Made by a program: the position numbers and the translations under genes
Notes under the pieces: generated by a model
What the model saw: only the letters and a program-made list of their open reading frames with translations
What the model was told of the DNA's origin: nothing
The model's database searches: none
Shown: positions 20,065-33,738 of the stretch, one piece after another
Layout of the letters: each line of letters begins with the position of its first letter
Numbering within the stretch: the stretch's first letter is position 1
Assembly: GCF_019049625.1 (NCBI RefSeq)
Contig: NZ_JAFMOY010000121.1
Location: 1 to 64,000 of the forward strand
Direction: 5' to 3'
Length of the DNA: 64,000 nucleotides
Source of the DNA: Rahnella ecdela
GTDB lineage: Bacteria > Pseudomonadota > Gammaproteobacteria > Enterobacterales > Enterobacteriaceae

Positions 20065-21069
20065 TTAAAGCAGAGACTGCGTTTCAGGGAAGCCGAAACG
20101 GATATTCATGCACTGAACCGCCTGTGCTGACGCGCCTTTGAGCACGTTATCTTCCGTCGCCACTACAATCAGATGTTCGCCTTTCACCGCAAATCCGATA
20201 TCGCAGAACGGCAAGCCGACCACGTCTTTCAGCGCCGGAACCCCTTTGGTGTACAAACGCACCAGCGGTTTATCGTGATACGCATTATGGAAGGCTTCCG
20301 CCACGTCCTGCTCAGTCACACCTGCGTTCAGACGGCAGGTGATGGTCGCCAGAATACCACGCGGGAAGTTGCCCAGATGCGGTGTGAAAATCACCGGCAC
20401 GCCAAGGTGTTCGGCAATTTCCGGCTGATGACGGTGGCTGAAAAGCTTGTACGGCTGCAGGCTGACTTCGCAGAAGCTGTTACCGAGGGTGGCTTTACGG
20501 CCTGCGCCGCTGACGCCGCTGGTGGCGTTGATGACCGGCCACTGGCTGTCATTGAGCAAACCGTTTTCGATAAGGGGTTTAAGCGCCAGCTGTGAAGCCG
20601 TCGGGTAGCAACCCGGCACGGCGATCAGCTGCGCGTCTTTTAATTTGTCAGCCTGCCATTCGGCCAGGCCGTACACGGCTTTGTCGAGCAAACCGAGATG
20701 CTGATGCTCGAATCCGTAGAATTCGGTGTAAAACTCAGGTTTGCTGACGCGGAAGGCGCCCGAGAGATCAAACACCACGCAGCCCGCCGCCAGAAACTGC
20801 GGGGCTAAATCGTGGCTGACTTCATGCGCGGTCGCCAGAAACACCACATCGACACCTTTCGCTGCTTCAGCCACATCAGTAAGTGGCAGAACAGGCAAAT
20901 CGACGATGCCTTTTAATTGAGGATGCAAATCAGAAAGCAATTTTCCTGCATCTGCACTTTGCGCTGAAACCGTTAAACCGGTTATGTTCATATGTGGGTG
21001 GCGATTCAGGTATGCAGCGAGTTCAGCACCGGCATAACCTGTGGCACCAACAATCAGCGTATTCAACAT
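20065..21069 (-). CDS. argC: N-acetyl-gamma-glutamyl-phosphate reductase
   Basis: NADPH-dependent reductase, step three of arginine synthesis. It is 334 aa like E. coli ArgC. The N-terminal Rossmann motif is [10 protein letters not shown] and the catalytic cysteine is in VPGCYPTA (about C154), with a HRHQPEI segment contributing the active-site histidine. It is first gene of argCBH, divergent from argE across the shared ARG boxes. Confidence 0.96.
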   Translation of the reverse strand: MLNTLIVGATGYAGAELAAYLNRHPHMNITGLTVSAQSADAGKLLSDLHPQLKGIVDLPVLPLTDVAEAAKGVDVVFLATAHEVSHDLAPQFLAAGCVVFDLSGAFRVSKPEFYTEFYGFEHQHLGLLDKAVYGLAEWQADKLKDAQLIAVPGCYPTASQLALKPLIENGLLNDSQWPVINATSGVSGAGRKATLGNSFCEVSLQPYKLFSHRHQPEIAEHLGVPVIFTPHLGNFPRGILATITCRLNAGVTEQDVAEAFHNAYHDKPLVRLYTKGVPALKDVVGLPFCDIGFAVKGEHLIVVATEDNVLKGASAQAVQCMNIRFGFPETQSLL

Positions 21070-21143
21070 AGGGCTTGTTCACCTTCTCAATTTTTGGGTA
21101 GGGGCCGGATGAATTTTTTTCCGGTTTCCTTACGCGCTGGCTT

Positions 21144-21182
21144 ATTGTATTTTTATTCACAATTATTGCATGAATATGAATA
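21144..21182. promoter_or_regulatory. double ARG box (ArgR operator)
   Basis: Two 18-bp ARG boxes, ATTGTATTTTTATTCACA (21144-21161) and ATTGCATGAATATGAATA (21165-21182), are separated by 3 bp. This is the canonical doublet for hexameric ArgR with arginine, and it would repress both argCBH and argE. Confidence 0.9.
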
Positions 21183-21207
21183 CTACCCTAACTAAAGGCT
21201 GTCAACA

Positions 21208-22359
21208 GTGAAGATGAAATTACCTCCTTTTATTGAGCTCTATCGGGCGTTAATCGCAACCCCTTCCATCAGCGCGACAGACGCGGCTTTGGACCAGAGC
21301 AATGAGACGTTAATCAATTTACTGGCAGGCTGGTTCGGTGATTTAGGCTTCAAGGTCGAAGTGCAACCCGTTCCAGGAACGCGCCATAAATTCAATATGT
21401 TAGCCAGTACCGGTGAAGGCGCAGGCGGCTTACTGCTGGCCGGTCACACCGACACGGTTCCGTTCGACGACGGTCGCTGGACACGCGACCCTTTCACCCT
21501 TACCGAGCATGAAAATAAGCTCTATGGTTTGGGTACCGCCGACATGAAAGGTTTCTTCGCGTTTATCCTCGATTCCCTGCGCGATGTTGACCTGACCAAA
21601 CTGACTAAACCGCTGTATATTTTGGCGACCGCCGATGAAGAAACGACGATGGCCGGTGCCAGCTATTTCTCCAAAAACGCCAAAATTCGCCCTGACTGCG
21701 CGATCATCGGCGAACCGACTTCCCTCAAGCCCGTTCGTGCGCATAAAGGTCACCTGTCGAACGCTATCCGCATCACCGGCCAGTCCGGTCATTCCAGCGA
21801 TCCTTCGCGCGGCGTGAACGCCATTGAGCTGATGCATGAATCGATTACCCATTTAATGACGCTGCGCAATACGCTCAAAAGCCGTTACAACCACAGTGGT
21901 TTCGTCATTCCATATCCGACCATGAACTTTGGTTATATCAACGGTGGCGACGCACCAAACCGTATTTGCGCCTGCTGCGAAATGCACATGGATATCCGCC
22001 CGTTGCCGGGTCTGACGCTGTCTGAAATCAACGGATTACTCAATGAAGCGCTGGCGCCGGTGAGTGAACGCTGGCCGGGCCGTCTGGCAATTGAGGAACT
22101 GCATCCGCCGATCCCAGGCTATGAATGTCCGCCGGATCACCCGCTGGTGCAGGTGGTCGAAAAGCTGCTGGGTGTGGAAACGGAAATCGTTAACTACTGC
22201 ACCGAAGCGCCGTTCATCCAGGAACTGTGCCCGACGCTGGTGCTCGGACCGGGTTCTATCGATCAGGCGCATCAGCCAGACGAATATATTGATACCGCGT
22301 TCATTAAACCGACTCGCGAGCTGATTTCTCAGGTCGTTCATCACTTCTGTTATCACTGA
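21208..22359 (+). CDS. argE: acetylornithine deacetylase
   Basis: M20-family zinc deacetylase that releases ornithine from N-acetylornithine. It is 383 aa as in E. coli. Metal motifs [23 protein letters not shown] and [12 protein letters not shown] are visible, with a late HQPDEY histidine. The GTG at 21208 is the likely start (it aligns with E. coli MKNKLPPF), with AAGG about nine bases upstream; an ATG two codons in is an alternative. It is divergent from argCBH and is followed by a hairpin and then ppc. Confidence 0.95.
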   Translation: MKMKLPPFIELYRALIATPSISATDAALDQSNETLINLLAGWFGDLGFKVEVQPVPGTRHKFNMLASTGEGAGGLLLAGHTDTVPFDDGRWTRDPFTLTEHENKLYGLGTADMKGFFAFILDSLRDVDLTKLTKPLYILATADEETTMAGASYFSKNAKIRPDCAIIGEPTSLKPVRAHKGHLSNAIRITGQSGHSSDPSRGVNAIELMHESITHLMTLRNTLKSRYNHSGFVIPYPTMNFGYINGGDAPNRICACCEMHMDIRPLPGLTLSEINGLLNEALAPVSERWPGRLAIEELHPPIPGYECPPDHPLVQVVEKLLGVETEIVNYCTEAPFIQELCPTLVLGPGSIDQAHQPDEYIDTAFIKPTRELISQVVHHFCYH

Positions 22360-22390
22360 TACTGAATGTCGGAATGATGAAGAAACAATC

Positions 22391-22410
22391 AGGGCGCTTG
22401 CGGGCGCCCT
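22391..22410 (+). terminator. weak terminator after argE
   Basis: AGGGCGC and GCGCCCT form a 7-bp GC-rich stem with a TTGCGG loop, but only two Ts follow directly. The rest of the 290-bp argE-ppc gap shows no other element I can support. Confidence 0.5.
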
Positions 22411-22649
22411 TTGATACTGTACAAACGTGCGATTAGCCAAACTGATATCGTCGCTGTTGTAATTAAATTTCAGCGACATCGCCAAAAAGACCATTTTTCA
22501 TGTGAGTGATCGGGGCTTTTTGGGTTAAAACAGGGGTGGCTTTTAAAAAGTATGGCCAGGTTGGCAGGGTGAACGGGGCAAGAATGCCTGACGGGTGAAA
22601 GTTATTTACAGAAAATAAAAATTAAACGAGAGAACAGGTCAGAGGTAAT

Positions 22650-25295
22650 ATGAACGAACAATATTCCGCAATGCGAAGTAATGTCAGTACCTTAGGTAAA
22701 TTGCTAGGCGACACGATCAAAGATACGTTGGGAGAGCATATCCTGGATCGTGTTGAGAAAATCCGTAAGCTGTCGAAATCCTCCCGTGCCGGAAACGACG
22801 CGGATCGACAGGAATTGCTGTCAACGCTGCAAAATCTCTCAAATGATGAGCTGCTGCCGGTTGCCCGAGCTTTTAGCCAGTTCCTGAATTTAGCCAACGT
22901 GGCGGAACAATATCACAGCATTTCGCCGCACGGCGAAGCGGCCAGCAATCCTGAAGCGCTGGCGCAATTGTTCGATCGTCTGAAATCCAAAAATCTCTCT
23001 GAACAGCAATTACGGGATGCCGTTGACCAGCTTTCTATCGAACTGGTTCTGACCGCGCACCCGACAGAAATTGCCCGCCGTACGCTGATCCACAAACTGG
23101 TCGAAGTGAATAACTGCCTCAAGCAGCTCGACCATAACGATCTGGCCGATTACGAGCGTAAACAAATCATGCGCCGCCTGCGTCAGTTGATCGCACAGTC
23201 ATGGCACACCGATGAAATACGCAAAAACCGCCCTTCTCCGGTGGATGAAGCAAAATGGGGCTTTGCGGTAGTAGAAAACAGCCTGTGGGAAGGTGTGCCT
23301 GCTTTCCTGCGCGAACTGAACGAACAACTGGAAACCTCACTGGATTACAAAATGCCAGTGGAAGCCGTGCCGGTGCGCTTTACCTCCTGGATGGGTGGCG
23401 ACCGCGACGGTAACCCGAACGTGACTGCGGATATCACCCGTCACGTACTGTTACTGAGCCGCTGGAAAGCGACTGACCTGTTCCTGCGCGATGTCGCAGT
23501 GCTGGTGTCAGAGCTGTCGATGACCGAATGTACGCCGGAGCTGCGCGAGCTGGCCGGTGGTGCGGACATCCTCGAACCTTACCGCGAAATCATGAAACAG
23601 CTGCGTTCACAGCTGACCAATACTCAGGTGTATCTGGAAGCCCGTCTGAAAGGCGAACGCGTTGCGCGTCCTCACGATTTGCTGGTGAAAAATGACCAGT
23701 TGTGGGCACCGCTTTACGCCTGCTACCAGTCGCTCCAGGCCTGCAACATGGGCATTATCGCCAACGGGCAGTTGCTGGATACCCTGCGCCGCGTGCGCTG
23801 CTTCGGCGTGCCGCTGGTACGTATCGACGTGCGTCAGGAAAGCACCCGACACACCGACGCGATTGCTGAAATCACCCGTTATCTGGGTCTGGGCGATTAC
23901 GAAAGCTGGTCAGAATCTGACAAACAGGCTTTCCTGATCCGCGAACTGAATTCAAAACGTCCGCTGGTACCGCGTCACTGGGAACCGAGCGCTGACACCA
24001 AAGAAGTGCTCGACACCTGTCAGGTGATTGCCGAAGCGCCGGAAGGCTCGATTGCGGCGTACGTCATTTCGATGGCGCGCACGCCGTCTGACGTTCTGGC
24101 CGTGCATCTGCTGCTTAAAGAAGCCGGTTGTCCGTTCCCGATGCCTGTCGCGCCGCTGTTCGAAACGCTCGACGACCTGAATAACGCCGACGATGTAATG
24201 AAGCAGTTGCTCAGCATCGACTGGTATCGCGGTTTCATTCAGGGCAAACAGATGGTGATGATTGGCTATTCCGATTCCGCGAAAGACGCGGGCGTAATGG
24301 CAGCCTCATGGGCGCAATACTGCGCGCAGGATGCCCTGATCAAAACTTGCGAGAAAGCCGGGATTGCTCTGACACTGTTCCACGGACGCGGCGGTTCTAT
24401 CGGCCGTGGCGGCGCACCAGCGCAGGCAGCGTTGTTGTCTCAGCCTCCGGGCAGCCTGAAAGGCGGCCTGCGCGTCACAGAACAGGGCGAGATGATCCGC
24501 TTTAAATTCGGTCTGCCGGAAGTCACCATCAGCAGCCTGGCGCTGTACACTTCTGCGATTCTGGAAGCCAACCTGTTACCGCCGCCTGAGCCGAAACAAG
24601 CCTGGGTGGACATCATGGAACAGCTGTCAGACGTGTCCTGCAAGATGTACCGCGGTTACGTTCGAGAAAATAAAGACTTCGTGCCTTACTTCCGCGCCGC
24701 AACGCCGGAACAGGAACTGGCGAAATTGCCACTGAGTTCACGCCCGGCGAAACGTAAAGCCAGCGGCGGCGTTGAAAGCCTGCGTGCAATTCCGTGGATT
24801 TTCGCCTGGACGCAAAACCGTCTGATGCTGCCAGCCTGGCTGGGTGCAGGTGCCGGTTTGCAGGCTGTGGTAGATGGCGGTAAACGCGACGAGCTGGAAA
24901 CCATGTGCCGCGACTGGCCATTCTTCTCCACCCGTATCGGCATGCTGGAAATGGTGTTTGCGAAAGCGGACCTGTGGCTGGCGGAATACTACGATCATCG
25001 TCTGGTCGGTGAAGAGCTATGGCCGCTTGGTCAGCAGCTACGTGATCAGCTGGCGAGCGACATCAAGGTGATCCTGGCAATTTCAAACGATGATCACCTG
25101 ATGGAAGACTTGCCGTGGATTGCAGAATCCATCGCACTGCGTAACGTCTATACCGACCCGCTGAACGTATTGCAGGCTGAATTGCTGCACCGTTCCCGCG
25201 AGCTGGAAAAAGACGGCAAGCAGGATGCGAATGTCGAACAGGCATTGATGGTGACGATTGCCGGCGTGGCAGCAGGTATGCGAAATACCGGCTAG
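22650..25295 (+). CDS. ppc: phosphoenolpyruvate carboxylase
   Basis: Anaplerotic enzyme converting PEP and bicarbonate to oxaloacetate. It is 881 aa (E. coli 883). Signatures include [12 protein letters not shown] with the active-site histidine, [24 protein letters not shown] with the conserved lysine, and [14 protein letters not shown]. It ends in RNTG, the conserved C-terminus that forms the inhibitor-binding site. It is monocistronic between argE and a bidirectional terminator facing metF. Confidence 0.97.
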   Translation: MNEQYSAMRSNVSTLGKLLGDTIKDTLGEHILDRVEKIRKLSKSSRAGNDADRQELLSTLQNLSNDELLPVARAFSQFLNLANVAEQYHSISPHGEAASNPEALAQLFDRLKSKNLSEQQLRDAVDQLSIELVLTAHPTEIARRTLIHKLVEVNNCLKQLDHNDLADYERKQIMRRLRQLIAQSWHTDEIRKNRPSPVDEAKWGFAVVENSLWEGVPAFLRELNEQLETSLDYKMPVEAVPVRFTSWMGGDRDGNPNVTADITRHVLLLSRWKATDLFLRDVAVLVSELSMTECTPELRELAGGADILEPYREIMKQLRSQLTNTQVYLEARLKGERVARPHDLLVKNDQLWAPLYACYQSLQACNMGIIANGQLLDTLRRVRCFGVPLVRIDVRQESTRHTDAIAEITRYLGLGDYESWSESDKQAFLIRELNSKRPLVPRHWEPSADTKEVLDTCQVIAEAPEGSIAAYVISMARTPSDVLAVHLLLKEAGCPFPMPVAPLFETLDDLNNADDVMKQLLSIDWYRGFIQGKQMVMIGYSDSAKDAGVMAASWAQYCAQDALIKTCEKAGIALTLFHGRGGSIGRGGAPAQAALLSQPPGSLKGGLRVTEQGEMIRFKFGLPEVTISSLALYTSAILEANLLPPPEPKQAWVDIMEQLSDVSCKMYRGYVRENKDFVPYFRAATPEQELAKLPLSSRPAKRKASGGVESLRAIPWIFAWTQNRLMLPAWLGAGAGLQAVVDGGKRDELETMCRDWPFFSTRIGMLEMVFAKADLWLAEYYDHRLVGEELWPLGQQLRDQLASDIKVILAISNDDHLMEDLPWIAESIALRNVYTDPLNVLQAELLHRSRELEKDGKQDANVEQALMVTIAGVAAGMRNTG

Positions 25296-25317
25296 TTATC
25301 GCTGAAAACGTCCAAAT

Positions 25318-25344
25318 AAAAACCCGCGAATTCGCGGGTTTTCT
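25318..25344. terminator. bidirectional terminator ppc / metF
   Basis: AAAACCCGCGAA and TTCGCGGGTTTT form a near-perfect palindrome with A-run and T-run flanks, between two converging genes. Confidence 0.88.
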
Positions 25345-25370
25345 TGTATTCAGGATTAGAGCAGGAAAGA

Positions 25371-26306
<936 letters not shown>

Positions 26307-26325
26307 TTATTATGGTTCGTTATGA

Positions 26326-26357
26326 TGGACGTTTGGACGTCTAAACGTATAGATAGA
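26326..26357 (-). promoter_or_regulatory. MetJ operator array before metF
   Basis: Three to four tandem 8-bp MET boxes: TGGACGTT, TGGACGTC, TAAACGTA, then a weaker TAGATAGA. The consensus is AGACGTCT. MetJ with S-adenosylmethionine binds such repeats cooperatively. Confidence 0.85.
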
Positions 26358-26489
26358 AAATGACGGAAAGCGGGCAAAGTGTCAACGTTAAAATGAGGGG
26401 AAAGGATGATTAATCTTCACGCAAACTGAAAGAATTTCACTTTGGCGAAGTTTTGCTGCGGGGAACATGAGGAAAAATGGAGATTTTTT

Positions 26490-26519
26490 ACTCCTGCCCC
26501 TCATCAGAGGGACAGGAGT
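26490..26519. repeat. long hairpin between metF and metL
   Basis: ACTCCTG-(CC)-CCTC and GAGG-(GA)-CAGGAGT form an imperfect 13-bp stem with an ATCA loop, seven bases past the metL stop. On the minus strand it is followed by As, not Us, so it is not a standard terminator for metBL. It may protect the metBL mRNA 3' end. Confidence 0.5.
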
Positions 26520-26525
26520 AAGGAA

Positions 26526-28961
26526 TTACAGAAGTTGAGTCAGACGATTAAGGTCAGACTGCAATGCACCGGCGGTGACATCACGTCCTGCTCCCGGCCC
26601 GCGGATCACCAGCGGGTTATCGCGATACCAGCGGCTTTCGATAGCAAACACGTTATCGCATGGCAACAGGGAAGCCAGAGGATGATCCTCACGCACCGCT
26701 TCAACGCCAACGCGCGCTTTGCCATTCGCATCGAAACGCGCCACGTAGCGCAGCACCAGACCCATTTCGCGGGCAGCTTCCAGACGTTGCAGCATTTGCT
26801 GGTTCAGCGCCTCGCCGTCTTCAAAGAACTGATCGACAGAACCGGTCGCACAGCTTTCCGGCACCAGCGATTCCACACGCACCTGCGTCGGCTCGATGTC
26901 ATAACCTGCTTCACGCGCCAGAATCACCAGTTTACGCATGACATCCTGACCGGATAAATCATCACGCGGATCTGGCTCCGTCAGCCCCTGCTGCCACGCT
27001 AAATCCACCAGTTCGGTGAACGGCAGCGTGCCGTCAAATTGCAGGAACAGCCAGGATAATGTGCCGGAGAAAATCCCGCTGATGGCCAGAATGCTGTCGC
27101 CGCTGTCACGCAGGTCTCGCACCGTATGGTTGACCGGCAAACCGGCGCCGACAGTGGCGTTATACAACCAGTGGCTGTCGGTTTTGGAAAACGCATCACG
27201 GATCTGGCGGTATTTGTTGGTATCAGACGCGCCCGCCAGTTTGTTGGCGCTGATCACGTGGAAACCGTAGCTGGCAAAATCCAGATACTGATCCGCCAGT
27301 TCGGCGCTGGCGGTAACGTCCAGCACCACTAAATCGTCATAAGGATGCGCGCGCATCCACAGGAACAACGATTCTTCATCGTGCGCCTGCGCTTCATCAT
27401 CAAAGAAAGCCAGAGCACGGCTGGCATCCAACCCTTCGTAATTGAGCAGACTGCGCTTGCTGTCGACCACACCGGCCAGCACAAACTCAAAACCGCTGCG
27501 GGCAGAAATGTTCTTTTGCTCACGCGCAAACAGCTCCAGCCAGCGCGAACCGATATTGCCTTTACCAAACAGCATCAGACCAATTTGCTTTTCAGCGCGG
27601 AACAGCGTTTTGTGCAGCCCCTGAATCAGGTGCGCGGTCGGACCGATACGCAGAACGGCCACCAGACTGATGCCGTCTTCCGCCTGCCAGATAAACTCTA
27701 CCGGCTGATCTTTCATTTCCTGATAGAAACGGTGGCTGTGCAGCGGATTCTTGCAAACGCCCGCACCGACCAGCGCTACCAGCGCCAGCCCTTCACGCAG
27801 CATCAGACGCGCCGGAAGTGCCGCTTCTTCGAGAACCTGCAACGCGCTGCCCGCCACTTCGGAGGTGTAGCAAAGTTGCAGCAAATTACGGTCCGGATGA
27901 ATGCCGGTACACAGCGGTTTGATCTGCGCACGTTTAAGCAGCAGCTCAACATCTTTTTGCGCCAGACCAAAATCGTGGCCGGACGGAATGACCATTTCGA
28001 TCAGACAGATATCATCGTGGCTGGTGACAATTTTTGCACCTGTACCGGAAGCCAGCACGCGCTCAATACGCGTTGAGCCTTGCTCCGGCTGGTAGCTGCA
28101 ACGCAGCTGTAAATCGATATCGCTGCCGGAAACCGGCTGAAGCGTACGGGTGTGCAATACCGGGGCCGCCAGACGCGCCAGTTCACTGGCTTCATCGAGA
28201 CGCAGCAACGGCAGCAGACACGCATCTTTTACTTTACGCGGGTCGGCGCTGTAAACACCGGCCACGTCACTCCATATAGTCACGCGGCTGGCATCGGCCA
28301 GTGCGCCAATCTGGGTGGCGGAATAGTCACTGCCGTTACGGCCAAGCAGCACGGTTTCACCCGCTTCGCTGCGGGCGATAAAGCCGGTTACCACCAGATA
28401 TTGCTGAGGATGTTGTGCGAGAAGTTGTTGCAGCAGCGGATACGAACGGCCTTCATCCACCTGAGGTTGAGCAGCACGTTCGGCGCGCAGGAATTCACGG
28501 GCATCCAGCCAGGCGGCTGGTAATTCCAGTTTGCATAGCACCGCCGACATCAGGCGCGCAGACCAGACCTCGCCGTGCCCGACGACTTCGGCGTAAATCG
28601 CGTCAGTCATTTTGCCATCGAGCAAAACGGCCAAACGTTCGAGATCATGAATAAAGGATGCAATAAGCGGTTCGGCCATTTCCGGCGGTAACAGGCCGGT
28701 TATCAAATCACTCTGATAACGGCGCAAAGCCTGCTGAACCTGATGCGCGGCAATTCTGTCTGTCTGGCTGAGCTTCAACCAGCTGATCAGCTGGTTGGTT
28801 GTACTGCCCGCCGCCGACACCACCATCATGTCGCCCGGCTTCGCATACTCGGCCATGATCCCGGCAACGCGCAGATAACATTTCACGTCGGCCAGACTGC
28901 TACCACCAAATTTGTGCAACTGACGGCTTCCCGCCGGCGCTGCAACCGCTATTGCATTCAT
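26526..28961 (-). CDS. metL: bifunctional aspartokinase II / homoserine dehydrogenase II
   Basis: Catalyses the first and third steps of the aspartate pathway. It is 811 aa (E. coli 810). The N-terminal half (about 1-290) is the kinase (HKFGGSSLADVKCY, VTGFIARSEAGETVLLGRNGSDYSA broken into family blocks). After a linker, residues 460-811 form the NAD(P) dehydrogenase (LMLFGKGNIGSRWLELF, ISANKLAGA, TVGAGLPVNHTV, EPDPRDDLSG). It lies two bases after metB in the metBL operon. Confidence 0.97.
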   Translation of the reverse strand: MNAIAVAAPAGSRQLHKFGGSSLADVKCYLRVAGIMAEYAKPGDMMVVSAAGSTTNQLISWLKLSQTDRIAAHQVQQALRRYQSDLITGLLPPEMAEPLIASFIHDLERLAVLLDGKMTDAIYAEVVGHGEVWSARLMSAVLCKLELPAAWLDAREFLRAERAAQPQVDEGRSYPLLQQLLAQHPQQYLVVTGFIARSEAGETVLLGRNGSDYSATQIGALADASRVTIWSDVAGVYSADPRKVKDACLLPLLRLDEASELARLAAPVLHTRTLQPVSGSDIDLQLRCSYQPEQGSTRIERVLASGTGAKIVTSHDDICLIEMVIPSGHDFGLAQKDVELLLKRAQIKPLCTGIHPDRNLLQLCYTSEVAGSALQVLEEAALPARLMLREGLALVALVGAGVCKNPLHSHRFYQEMKDQPVEFIWQAEDGISLVAVLRIGPTAHLIQGLHKTLFRAEKQIGLMLFGKGNIGSRWLELFAREQKNISARSGFEFVLAGVVDSKRSLLNYEGLDASRALAFFDDEAQAHDEESLFLWMRAHPYDDLVVLDVTASAELADQYLDFASYGFHVISANKLAGASDTNKYRQIRDAFSKTDSHWLYNATVGAGLPVNHTVRDLRDSGDSILAISGIFSGTLSWLFLQFDGTLPFTELVDLAWQQGLTEPDPRDDLSGQDVMRKLVILAREAGYDIEPTQVRVESLVPESCATGSVDQFFEDGEALNQQMLQRLEAAREMGLVLRYVARFDANGKARVGVEAVREDHPLASLLPCDNVFAIESRWYRDNPLVIRGPGAGRDVTAGALQSDLNRLTQLL

Positions 28962-28963
28962 AC

Positions 28964-30124
28964 TTACCTCGTTGCCACTGACTGGAATGCGTGTTCCAGA
29001 TCAGCAATCAAATCTTCGCTGTCTTCAAGACCTACAGAAATACGGAGCAAGCTGTCAGAAATCCCGGCGGCTTTACGCGCTTCTGGCGCCATGCCAGCAT
29101 GCGTCATGGTCGCGGTATGAGAAATCAGGCTTTCGACGCCCCCCAGTGATTCTGCGAGGGTAAATAACTTCAATTCTTTCAGGAAATGGCGCAGCTGAAC
29201 TTCATCGCCGTTAAATTCAAAGCTGATCATGGCACCGAAGCCACGTTGCTGACGGCGGGCAATTTCATGGCCCTGATTTTCCGGCAGCGACGGATGATAC
29301 AGCTTTTTCACCTGCGATTGTTTCTGTAAATAAGCAACAATTGCCAGTGCATTTTCCTGCTGCTGTTTCACGCGAACCGTCAGCGTGCGCAAACCACGCA
29401 ATAACAGATAGCTGTCAAAAGCCGCGGCGGTCACACCGATGTTGTTCGCCCACCACGCCAGTTCTGTCGCGTGTTCAGCGGTCTTAGATATTACCGTACC
29501 GGCGACCACATCAGAATGCCCGTTAAGATATTTCGTACACGAATGGACGACTAAATCCGCGCCAAGCTGCAACGGATTCTGCAACGCCGGGCTGAGGAAG
29601 GTGTTATCCACCACAGTCAGCGCACCGGCGGCTCGGGATGCGTCACAAATCGCCTGAATATCCACCACGCGCAGCAGCGGGTTGCTTGGAGTTTCAATCA
29701 GAACCAGCTTCGGTTGTTCTTTCAGCGCTTCGGCCAGCGCCTGCGGGTCGCCCTGATCGACAAAGAGCACGCGATACGCGCCACGCTTGCTTAAACTGTC
29801 GAACAGACGGTAGCTGCCGCCGTAGCAATCGTGCGGCGCAACCAGTAAATCGCCAGGTTTCAGAAAGACCGTACACACCAGATGAATGGCAGACATACCG
29901 CTGCTGGTCAGTACCGCACCAGCACCGCCTTCCAGATCCGCCAGCGCCTTCTGAACCACATCACGTGACGGATTACCGCGACGCGAATAGTCATGGGCTC
30001 TTGGCTGGTTGAAATCTTCAAAGTTGTAAGTACTGGAAAGGTAGATTGGCGGAACTACACAACCATATTGCTGATCATTGTTCAGGCCACTACCCACGGC
30101 AATGGTGGCTTGCTTGTGCGTCAT
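28964..30124 (-). CDS. metB: cystathionine gamma-synthase
   Basis: PLP enzyme joining O-succinylhomoserine and cysteine in methionine synthesis. It is 386 aa, equal to E. coli MetB, from MTHKQATIAVG. The PLP lysine is in HSCTKYLNGHSDVV (about K198), with YSRRGNPSRDV and SLGGVESLISHTATMTHAG further along. AGGAAG precedes the ATG at 30124; a longer in-frame start at 30166 has no homology. It is first gene of metBL, divergent from metJ. Confidence 0.96.
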   Translation of the reverse strand: MTHKQATIAVGSGLNNDQQYGCVVPPIYLSSTYNFEDFNQPRAHDYSRRGNPSRDVVQKALADLEGGAGAVLTSSGMSAIHLVCTVFLKPGDLLVAPHDCYGGSYRLFDSLSKRGAYRVLFVDQGDPQALAEALKEQPKLVLIETPSNPLLRVVDIQAICDASRAAGALTVVDNTFLSPALQNPLQLGADLVVHSCTKYLNGHSDVVAGTVISKTAEHATELAWWANNIGVTAAAFDSYLLLRGLRTLTVRVKQQQENALAIVAYLQKQSQVKKLYHPSLPENQGHEIARRQQRGFGAMISFEFNGDEVQLRHFLKELKLFTLAESLGGVESLISHTATMTHAGMAPEARKAAGISDSLLRISVGLEDSEDLIADLEHAFQSVATR

Positions 30125-30184
30125 AATCATTTCTTCCTGACGAAATGCGGAGGATGAGGGTGTCAAGAGTAACGCCCGGGGATA

Positions 30185-30216
30185 TAGACGTCAATACATC
30201 TGGACATCTAAACTTC
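30185..30216. promoter_or_regulatory. MetJ operator array between metB and metJ
   Basis: Four tandem 8-mers, TAGACGTC, AATACATC, TGGACATC and TAAACTTC, with weaker repeats to about 30232. They match the MET box consensus and allow MetJ to control metBL and its own gene. The rest of the 331-bp gap (30125-30455) shows no further element I can support. Confidence 0.82.
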
Positions 30217-30455
30217 TTTGCGTATAGATTGAGCAACAGAGCAATACCCGCTAAAATTATGGCGTTAATGAAGATGTCAGGCAGAACTGTCGCGCGGAGG
30301 TAGTTAAGCGCAAGGTGACAAAACGAACAATGCCGCAGAGGAAATCGTGAGATATCCCTGTCAAATTCCGACATTTATTTAGTGAGAACAGTGAAAATCG
30401 GGCATAATCACGCGGTTTTCAGAATTTTATTTTTTTGATAAATTTAAGGTGTCCC

Positions 30456-30773
30456 ATGGCTGAGTGGAACGGCGAATATGTCAGCCCTTACGCTGAACAC
30501 GGTAAGAAAAGCGAACAAGTTAAGAAAATTACGGTATCCATTCCGCTGAAAGTCCTCAAAATTCTGACTGATGAGCGCACCCGTCGCCAGGTGAACAACC
30601 TGCGTCATGCGACCAACAGTGAATTATTGTGCGAAGCTTTCCTGCATGCCTTCACCGGTCAGCCTTTGCCGAATGACGAAGACCTGCGTAAAGAACGCAG
30701 TGATGAAATCCCGGAAGCGGCGAAGATCCTGATGCGTGAACTGGGTGTGGATCCTGATACCTGGGAATACTGA
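30456..30773 (+). CDS. metJ: methionine repressor MetJ
   Basis: Ribbon-helix-helix repressor using S-adenosylmethionine as corepressor. It is 105 aa, as in E. coli. The DNA-binding strand [15 protein letters not shown] and the helix region [25 protein letters not shown] are near identical to the family. I start at the ATG at 30456 (MAEWNGEY) after AAGGTG; an in-frame ATT-type extension upstream is not homologous. It is divergent from metBL. Confidence 0.96.
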   Translation: MAEWNGEYVSPYAEHGKKSEQVKKITVSIPLKVLKILTDERTRRQVNNLRHATNSELLCEAFLHAFTGQPLPNDEDLRKERSDEIPEAAKILMRELGVDPDTWEY

Positions 30774-30803
30774 CAGCAGCAACGCAGAGATATGCTGAAA
30801 GAC

Positions 30804-30827
30804 CGTGCGACACGTCGCGCGTTTTTT
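30804..30827 (+). terminator. terminator after metJ
   Basis: CGTGCG and CGCGCG (one G-T pair) form a 6-bp stem with a six-base loop, followed by six Ts, 30 bp after the metJ stop. Confidence 0.7.
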
Positions 30828-30882
30828 CAGTGTCTTTGTGAGAAGAGAAGATTTGTCTGGCGGGAAGTGAAACGACAGCAAC

Positions 30883-30910
30883 AAAAAAGGCGCCAAAGGC
30901 GCCTTTTTTT
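30883..30910. terminator. bidirectional terminator metJ / rpmE
   Basis: AAAAAAGGCGCC and GGCGCCTTTTTT form the stem around a short AAA loop between converging genes. It lies 15 bp from the rpmE stop. Confidence 0.88.
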
Positions 30911-30925
30911 GCTCTCAAGCGTAGC

Positions 30926-31138
30926 TTATTTGCTGCTTGGAACGCTGAAACGCTTGTTGAAGCGGTCAACGCGGCCACCGGTAGCCACTTCACGTTGCTT
31001 ACCAGTGTAGAACGGGTGACATTCGCCACAAACGTCCAGGTTCAGATCATGACCCACAGTTGAGTGAGTTTTGATAACGTTACCGCATGAGCAGTTTGCA
31101 GTAACTTCTACGTATTTAGGGTGAATACCTTTTTTCAT
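30926..31138 (-). CDS. rpmE: 50S ribosomal protein L31 (zinc form)
   Basis: Ribosomal large-subunit protein of 70 aa. Four cysteines (C16, C18, C37, C40) mark the zinc-binding C+ type, which is replaced by the YkgM-type paralogue under zinc limitation in relatives. The sequence [11 protein letters not shown] and [13 protein letters not shown] are family hallmarks. It is transcribed opposite to priA, 201 bp away. That gap holds a perfect AGTGTACACT palindrome at 31298-31307 of unknown meaning. Confidence 0.97.
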   Translation of the reverse strand: MKKGIHPKYVEVTANCSCGNVIKTHSTVGHDLNLDVCGECHPFYTGKQREVATGGRVDRFNKRFSVPSSK

Positions 31139-31327
31139 GGAAAACCTCTTCTTAAGGCCGCGTCGCTATCCAACCTTGTTCTGTCAGACACCACGCGTAG
31201 TGGATGATAGGCTTTGAGTACGAAATGCACCAAAGGCGGCGAATCATACAGAATCTCTGAGAACCGCGCAATGATGTTCATGCATTTCGAAGGACACAGT
31301 GTACACTATCTCGTCATTTTTTTATAG

Positions 31328-33535
<2,208 letters not shown>

Positions 33536-33653
33536 TCCTGTAGGGAAATCCGCATAATTAGTCAGGATTTCTGCGTGATGGATCGAAAAAAGCATCTGCA
33601 TCACACTTTTAATGCAAATTAGGTAACAAATCCTACTCACATTCTGTTTAGAA

Positions 33654-33669
33654 TGTGATGTGCTACACA
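33654..33669 (+). promoter_or_regulatory. CRP site and inverted repeat before cytR
   Basis: TGTGA-TGTGCT-ACACA matches a CRP half-site pair with a six-base spacer. It overlaps an inverted repeat CACATTCT-GTTT-AGAATGTG (33638-33657). AATGCAAA and CTGCATCA further upstream (about 33590-33620) resemble CytR octamers. This fits the CRP-CytR autoregulation known for cytR in E. coli. Confidence 0.5.
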
Positions 33670-33738
33670 TCATCGGTAGCCAGGTGAGGAATGTTGATGT
33701 TGTTGTGTCAGTTTGATGCTGTTGCAAGGAGAGAGACG

